Assembly (NCBI GenBank): GCA_904390925.1
Contig: CAJFMB010000003.1
Location: 1-64,000 of the forward strand
Origin: an uncultured Subdoligranulum sp.
GTDB lineage: Bacteria; Bacillota; Clostridia; Oscillospirales; Ruminococcaceae
Length of the DNA: 64,000 bases
Direction: 5' to 3'
Every line of letters starts with the position of its first letter. Position 1 is the stretch's first letter. Positions 59,772 to 64,000 of this stretch are shown one piece after another. The notes below the pieces were generated by a model. The model did no database searches. It saw only the letters and a list, made by a program, of their open reading frames with translations, and had not been told where the DNA came from. Both the position numbers and the translations under genes were made by a program.

Positions 59772-60653
59772 TCAGCAGATGGCAGGCCGCTTGATCACCA
59801 GGCAGGGCAGCGGGGCGGTGTCCGCCCAGTTGGCAAAGCGGCAGACCAGCACCGTGTATCGGGTCAGCGGCAGGTGTTCCAGATAGTCCAGCACCGCGGT
59901 CTTTTCGCTCCGGCCGATGACCTTGCCGCTGTACAGCACAGCGCTCAGTACCCCGCCGGGTTTCAGGGCTTCCAGCGCCGCCCGCACCGCCTCCAGCGAT
60001 GCCTCGGCCTGGCTGTGTACCTCGTGGGGGGCACCGGGCAGCCAGCCGAAATTGAACATGACGCAGTCCGCGGAACCGGCCGCCGCAAAGCGCAGCAGTT
60101 CCCGGTGGTCTGCCAGAATGGCCTGGCCCACATGCTCCATGCCGTTCTGGGCCAGCAGCGTGTTGGTGGCCTGCACCGCCATCGGCTGGATGTCCAGCCC
60201 CAGCACATGGCCCTGGGGACCAGCCAGCCCGCAGAGAAACAGCGTGTCATGGCCATTGCCGCAGGTGGCGTCAATGTAGAGCCCGCCCGGCTGGAGCAGG
60301 CTGGCCAGCAGGTTCTGTACCAGCCGCACCGCGGTCAGGTCGGGCAGGTGATGGCGGCACAGCCTGTCACCCTGGCGGACAAAGCCGAACCGCTTTGCCA
60401 GGGCCCAGGCCGGCCGGTTGTCCGGGTCAGGCAGCGCCGTGGTAAAGCAGGTCTCGGCGGCAGTGTCAAATCCGCCGTTGGCACGCAGAACCTCCTTGAG
60501 CAGATAGCTGCCGTAACCGCGGCCACGCCAGTCGGCGGCCACCTCCAGCCCGGTCAGCTGCCCGCCGGATATTTCTGCCTGGCCGATGGCTTCCTGCTCC
60601 TTGTACAGCCGGTACCGCTGCCGGCCGATTTCTTTTTCGCACGCAATGCGCAT
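59772..60653 (-). CDS. GNAT acetyltransferase fused to YtqB-type methyltransferase
   Basis: 293-aa two-domain protein. Residues 1-105 look like a GNAT fold (GLEVAADWRGRGYGSYLL, the acetyl-CoA pyrophosphate loop, and AWALAKRFGFVRQG). Residues 106-293 are a class I SAM methyltransferase of the PF06962/YtqB type: DATCGNGHDTLFL, GLDIQPMAVQAT and FNFGWLPGAPHEVHS. YtqB relatives methylate tRNA wobble xnm5U residues (MnmM). The fused GNAT could act on the same pathway or on a protein. Start at ATG 60653 behind AAGGAC; a GTG lies 9 nt upstream. Confidence 0.85.
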   Translation of the reverse strand: MRIACEKEIGRQRYRLYKEQEAIGQAEISGGQLTGLEVAADWRGRGYGSYLLKEVLRANGGFDTAAETCFTTALPDPDNRPAWALAKRFGFVRQGDRLCRHHLPDLTAVRLVQNLLASLLQPGGLYIDATCGNGHDTLFLCGLAGPQGHVLGLDIQPMAVQATNTLLAQNGMEHVGQAILADHRELLRFAAAGSADCVMFNFGWLPGAPHEVHSQAEASLEAVRAALEALKPGGVLSAVLYSGKVIGRSEKTAVLDYLEHLPLTRYTVLVCRFANWADTAPLPCLVIKRPAIC

Positions 60654-60686
60654 TCCGGCCACCGTCCTTCCGTAAAATATATCTGT

Positions 60687-60715
60687 ATTGTACGAAAAGC
60701 AGGCTGCGCTGTCAA
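60687..60715 (-). promoter_or_regulatory. Sigma-A promoter of the GNAT-methyltransferase/ccdA/resA run
   Basis: Minus strand: consensus -35 TTGACA, 17-nt spacer, -10 TACAAT, leader about 25 nt. The 89-nt gap before ccdA shows no clear promoter on this strand, so read-through into ccdA is likely. Confidence 0.75.
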
Positions 60716-60877
60716 TCGCAGCGGCGCGAAACCCGAAAATCCGGCGACAGAATGGGTTTTCACAGTTATTTCACGGGGAGAAAAAACGTATTTCACAATT
60801 GCCGCCTATACTTTAGGCACAGGTTGAGGAAAGAACCACATCCTCCCTCCACCCGCAACAAAGAAAGGAAGATCTGT

Positions 60878-62503
60878 ATGGGAAACGAATTTGATTATTC
60901 GGGCCTTTACCATAATACGAACAACACCGGCGGTCAGCCGGAATCCCAACCCTCTGCCCAGCCGCAGGCTTCTGAGCAGTCTGCCGCACAGCAGTCCGCC
61001 AATGCACAGCCTGCAGCCGGTGCCCAGCCCGCCGGACAGGAGCAGGCCGGGGCGCAGAACAGCTATCCCAATGTGGGCAGCAGCGGCATGAACACCGCCA
61101 ACACTGCCCGCACCGATTACTCGCAGCAGGAAGCCCAGGCAGGCAGTGCGGCACAGCAGCAGGCATCTCAGCCCAATGCGGGATACCAGCAGCAGGGTGC
61201 GGCCTACACGCGGCCGAATGCCGGCAATTACAACTATCAGGGCCAGGGCGCCGGTTACACCAGCACCATGCACGGCGGCGCAGCCAACGGTTACAGCTAC
61301 ACCAGTGCACCGTCCCAGCCCCAGCAGCCTCCCAAGAAGAAGAAAAAGGGCGGCGCCAAAAAAGTGGTGCTGCGGGTGGTTGCCTGCCTGGGCGTTGTGG
61401 TCCTGGGCTTTGGCGGCGGCCTGGGCGGTGCCATGGCGGCATCCCGGCTGGGCTTGACCAGCGGCAGCGTGGTGATGCAGACTGTCGTGCGCAATGATTC
61501 CACCGACGCCAGCAACGCCGATGCCTCCGATACCTCCGGCAGTGCCAACGGCACCGCATTGTCCACCTCGGATGTTGCCAAGCTGGTCAGCCCCAGCGTG
61601 GTGGTCATCACCACGGAGCAGATGGTCAGCTCCAACAACCTGTGGTTTGGCGGCAGCTATGTGCAGAGCGGTGCCGGTTCCGGCGTCATTGTCTCGTCGG
61701 ACGGCAACATTCTGACCTGTGCCCATGTGGTGGATGGCGCCACCAACATCAAGGTCCAGCTCAATGGCAGCGATACCGAGTACACCGCCACGGTGGTGGG
61801 CTTGGACAGCGTTTCCGACGTGGCCATGCTGAAGATTGACGCCGGTGACACCACCCTGACCCCCGCCGTCATCGGCGACAGCGATAAGCTGGTCGTGGGT
61901 GAGGAGGTCGTGGCCGTGGGCAACCCGCTGGGTACCCTGGGCGGCACCGTCACCAACGGCATCATCAGCGCCCTGAACCGTCAGATCACGGTGGAGGGCA
62001 ATGAGATGACCCTGATTCAGACCAACGCGGCAGTCAGCCCGGGCAACTCGGGCGGCGGCCTGTTCAATGCCAACGGCGAACTGGTCGGCATTGTCAACGC
62101 CAAGAGCGGTGACAGCGAGGCCGAGGGCCTGGGATTTGCCATCCCCATCAACACCGCCACCGATGTCGCCAAGCAGCTTGTGGAGAATGGGTATGTGCCC
62201 CGTCCGGTGCTGGGCATCCAAGTGCTGGCCATCAATGATGAGCAGACTGCCATGCAGTACGGCGTGTCCAGCTACGGCGTGTATATCATGTCGGTGAACC
62301 AGGGCAGCGCTGCCGAGTCTGCCGGACTGAAGGCGGGCGACCGCATTGTCTCGGTGGATGACGTGGCTGTGTCGGAAAATACCGACCTGACCGGGTATCT
62401 GCAGAACAAGAATGTGGGTGACACCGTCCAGATCCAGGTGGAACGCGACGGCAAACTGATGAGCTTTGATGTGGTGCTGGGTGCTTCTACCTCCGCACAG
62501 TAA
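60878..62503 (+). CDS. htrA: HtrA/DegP-family serine protease
   Basis: Membrane-anchored quality-control protease acting outside the cell membrane. The 541-aa protein has a long cytoplasmic tail (1-165) rich in Gln, Ala, Asn and Pro, a KKKKK stop and one helix (about 167-190). The trypsin-like domain carries His283 (CAHVVDG), Asp314 (SDVAML) and Ser391 (GNSGGGL). One C-terminal PDZ domain (about 440-535) has AGLKAGDRIVSVDD. AAAGGAAG precedes ATG 60878; the frame upstream has no family similarity. The tail is far longer than in typical Firmicute HtrA. Confidence 0.94.
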   Translation: MGNEFDYSGLYHNTNNTGGQPESQPSAQPQASEQSAAQQSANAQPAAGAQPAGQEQAGAQNSYPNVGSSGMNTANTARTDYSQQEAQAGSAAQQQASQPNAGYQQQGAAYTRPNAGNYNYQGQGAGYTSTMHGGAANGYSYTSAPSQPQQPPKKKKKGGAKKVVLRVVACLGVVVLGFGGGLGGAMAASRLGLTSGSVVMQTVVRNDSTDASNADASDTSGSANGTALSTSDVAKLVSPSVVVITTEQMVSSNNLWFGGSYVQSGAGSGVIVSSDGNILTCAHVVDGATNIKVQLNGSDTEYTATVVGLDSVSDVAMLKIDAGDTTLTPAVIGDSDKLVVGEEVVAVGNPLGTLGGTVTNGIISALNRQITVEGNEMTLIQTNAAVSPGNSGGGLFNANGELVGIVNAKSGDSEAEGLGFAIPINTATDVAKQLVENGYVPRPVLGIQVLAINDEQTAMQYGVSSYGVYIMSVNQGSAAESAGLKAGDRIVSVDDVAVSENTDLTGYLQNKNVGDTVQIQVERDGKLMSFDVVLGASTSAQ

Positions 62504-62526
62504 GTGACATCTTCCCCAAAAACAGG

Positions 62527-62583
62527 CAGCAGGGCTGCCCGGATGGATTTTCCAAAATCGTCCGGGCAGCCCTGCTGTTTTCT
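62527..62583 (+). terminator. Terminator after htrA
   Basis: Stem CAGCAGGGCTGCCCGGA / TCCGGGCAGCCCTGCTG with an inner GATTTT/AAAATC pairing, then TTTT. Confidence 0.88.
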
Positions 62584-62585
62584 AT

Positions 62586-62619
62586 ATTGTATCCGGAAAA
62601 CGATTGTATCCGGAAAACG
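62586..62619. repeat. Perfect tandem 17-bp direct repeat
   Basis: The unit ATTGTATCCGGAAAACG occurs at 62586-62602 and again at 62603-62619. The second copy runs into the next terminator stem. Confidence 0.9.
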
Positions 62620-62649
62620 GCGTCACGCTTTTTACGGGGCGCCGTTTTT
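62613..62649. terminator. Terminator between htrA and the convergent YARHG gene
   Basis: GAAAACGGCG / CGCCGTTTTT stem with A and T runs on opposite sides, able to stop transcription both ways; mainly for the minus-strand gene ending at 62653. Confidence 0.7.
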
Positions 62650-62652
62650 GGA

Positions 62653-63429
62653 TCAGCCCAGGTTGGCTTCGTATTGCTTGATGACCTCCACATTCTGCTG
62701 TTCCAGAGCACTCAGAACATTGTAGTCAAAATCGTCGGCGTCAATGGTGCCATGGTACCAGGAACAGCTGTCAAAGTGTGCCTGCAGATCCGGGTCATTG
62801 AAGCGGCGGCCGTGCCGCGCCAGAATTTCGTTGCGGGCGACGCGGGCTTCCCAGGCAGACAGGCCCTGCAGATCCTCCAGGGTGATGGCCTCGGTGTCGG
62901 AGTGAGGCAGGATATACTCGCTCTCGGTGACGACCGGCGGCAGGGTGGCAGCCGGAACAGGGGTGGTGGCTGTGCCCGGAATCGGGGTGGGAGGCACTGC
63001 CGGTGCAGGGGCCGCGGTGGGCAGCGGCGTTGCAGTGGGGGCAGGCGATGGGGTGGGCGAAGGCGTCGGTGCCGCTGTGGCAGCAGGGGCGGGCGTTGGT
63101 GTCGGCTGGGTGGCTTCTGGCTCCTCAAATTCCTGGGGCCCTGCCTCCGCCGAGACTTCCGCAGCCGCTGCCGGTGTCAGGTCCAGCTGCCGCATCAGCA
63201 ACAGAACCCCCAGCGCGGCGCCTGCGGCAAGCAGTACGGCCATCAGCAGCAGCAATACCACTAGCAGGGCACTGGTGCGGTGCTGTACCCGTCCGGTCTG
63301 CGCAGGTGGAGCAGCTGGTGCAGCTTCCGGGAGCGGCGGTTCCGTTTTCTCCAAAGGCGCGCCGCAGACAGTACAGAAACGGGCGTTTTCCTCCTCCACC
63401 CGTGCGCCGCAATGCGTACAGAAATACAT
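62653..63429 (-). CDS. Zinc-ribbon, single-helix protein with C-terminal YARHG domain
   Basis: 258-aa protein. The N-terminal MYFCTHCGARVEEEN...FCTVCGAPL is a cytoplasmic zinc ribbon. One membrane helix (about 55-80) is followed by a long Pro/Thr/Ala linker (about 100-175). The C-terminal domain, with the motif ARNEILARHGRRF and a Trp-Tyr pair in SWYHG, matches YARHG, an extracellular domain of unknown function. Start 63429 has AAGGAGAG before it. The layout suggests an envelope sensor or wall-binding protein. Confidence 0.82.
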   Translation of the reverse strand: MYFCTHCGARVEEENARFCTVCGAPLEKTEPPLPEAAPAAPPAQTGRVQHRTSALLVVLLLLMAVLLAAGAALGVLLLMRQLDLTPAAAAEVSAEAGPQEFEEPEATQPTPTPAPAATAAPTPSPTPSPAPTATPLPTAAPAPAVPPTPIPGTATTPVPAATLPPVVTESEYILPHSDTEAITLEDLQGLSAWEARVARNEILARHGRRFNDPDLQAHFDSCSWYHGTIDADDFDYNVLSALEQQNVEVIKQYEANLG

Positions 63430-63454
63430 GAAGATCTCTCCTTCCTCTGTTTCT

Positions 63455-63483
63455 GTTTTACCATACCGATAGTTCAAATGCAA
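63455..63483 (-). promoter_or_regulatory. Promoter of the YARHG gene
   Basis: Minus strand: -35 TTGCAT, 17-nt spacer, -10 TAAAAC, leader about 20 nt. Confidence 0.45.
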
Positions 63484-63506
63484 TGGGCCCGGATGAATGC
63501 TTTCCC

Positions 63507-63535
63507 TTTACTTTGGCGGAAAACTTCCTTATAAT
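63507..63535 (+). promoter_or_regulatory. Promoter of the terminal lipoprotein gene
   Basis: -35 TTTACT (63507-63512), 17-nt spacer, -10 TATAAT (63530-63535). Confidence 0.65.
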
Positions 63536-63602
63536 AAAACTTCATGGCCCTTCGCCTGCGCTCTGACAGCGGGACGGGGCAAACATGACAGGAGGAATCA
63601 AG

Positions 63603-64000
63603 ATGAAACAGATCAGAAGACCCGTCGCCCTGATGCTGGCTGGACTTGCGGCCCTCTCCCTGACAGCCTGCGGCGGCGCCGGCAGCTCTGCCGCCACCGG
63701 GGAGACTGCCGAGATTGCGGAGGCAGCGGCAGAATCCTATACCGGGCCACTGTACCAGGTATCGCTGGTGAATCTGCGGGAAAATGGTGCGCCGGATTTT
63801 TCCGAGCTCAGCACCGGAGAACCCGGCCAATACCTGGGATATTACAAGGGCATCGTTCTGTGGAAGAACTTCCGGGAAAATGATACCTTCCGGATCTGGT
63901 CCGACTATCAGGACGGCGCGTATGAGAGCAAGTTCTGCGATGCCGACCTGCAGGAGCTGCCGCTGACGGGAAAGCTGACCCTGATGACCGGCTACCAGGG
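63603..64000 (+). CDS. Lipoprotein of unknown function, 3' end cut by window edge
   Basis: Starts at ATG 63603 behind AGGAGG. MKQIRRPVALMLAGLAALS with lipobox LTAC gives a type II signal peptide, Cys23 being the lipid-modified residue. A short Ala/Glu-rich spacer follows, then a folded part (QVSLVNLRENGAPDFSEL ... YKGIVLWKNFREN). 132 codons are visible with no stop. No family recognised from this fragment. Confidence 0.8.
   Translation, partial: MKQIRRPVALMLAGLAALSLTACGGAGSSAATGETAEIAEAAAESYTGPLYQVSLVNLRENGAPDFSELSTGEPGQYLGYYKGIVLWKNFRENDTFRIWSDYQDGAYESKFCDADLQELPLTGKLTLMTGYQ

Noticed and set aside
1-64000. CRISPR arrays, rRNA genes, insertion sequences, prophage, defence systems
   Set aside because: I looked for spaced repeats, transposase or integrase motifs and attachment-site repeats, including next to the tRNA gene, and saw none.

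Overview
The window looks like chromosome from a GC-rich anaerobic Firmicute. Evidence is typical Firmicute gene order (infC-rpmI-rplT; plsX-rnc-smc-ftsY; yhbY-nadD-yqeK-LCP-rsfS-leuS), strong AGGAGG ribosome sites, sigma-A promoters, a butyrate kinase operon and a clostridial-order Rnf operon (C-D-G-E-A-B). I infer a gut butyrate producer of the Oscillospiraceae/Ruminococcaceae (Faecalibacterium/Subdoligranulum/Gemmiger-like), but the genus is not proven from sequence alone. No rRNA, CRISPR array, transposase, integrase or phage gene is visible.

Layout: 1-2131 (minus) ptb-buk for butyrate formation. 2227-25685 (plus) is housekeeping: IF3/L35/L20 with an attenuated leader; an RNA methyltransferase-dprA-topA-trmFO-plsX-rnc-smc-ftsY-rdgB run; yhbY-nadD-yqeK-LCP-rsfS-leuS; rpsU; a YqeG phosphatase; an endonuclease IV-like protein; efp. 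25806-27967 holds a zinc-ribbon protein, a PIG-V-like membrane mannosyltransferase and a small unknown gene.

28221-39274 (minus) is one compact ten-gene surface-polysaccharide operon. It starts with a Wzm/Wzt ABC exporter and carries a CMP-sugar module: KdsB-like cytidylyltransferase, KdsC-like phosphatase, GT52-like transferase, and a pyruvate-type DRE-TIM aldolase fused to an extra Rossmann-like domain in place of KdsA/NeuB. It ends with a DUF2142 membrane protein carrying a DUF4214-like insertion, a GT4, a GT2 and a DUF2304 protein. I read this as a candidate non-canonical ulosonic-acid pathway feeding a cell-surface glycan, the most interesting system here.

39491-45010 (minus) has pdxK-trmL-degV, a small zinc-ribbon membrane protein and serC-serA. 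45372-51275 (plus) has a BlaI-family repressor gene interrupted at a G9 tract, the six-gene Rnf operon behind a 9-6-9 palindrome, and tRNA-Val(CAC). 51600-56340 has a cell-wall-anchored GH53 galactanase whose promoter is flanked by two matching palindromic operators, an MBL-fold hydrolase and a DUF2798 membrane protein. 56360-58347 is an ECF sigma/anti-sigma/unknown cassette bracketed by two nearly identical 48-bp terminator repeats. 58357-60653 (minus) has a GNAT-YtqB fusion followed by ccdA-resA. The window ends with an HtrA protease, a YARHG-domain protein and the start of a lipoprotein gene.
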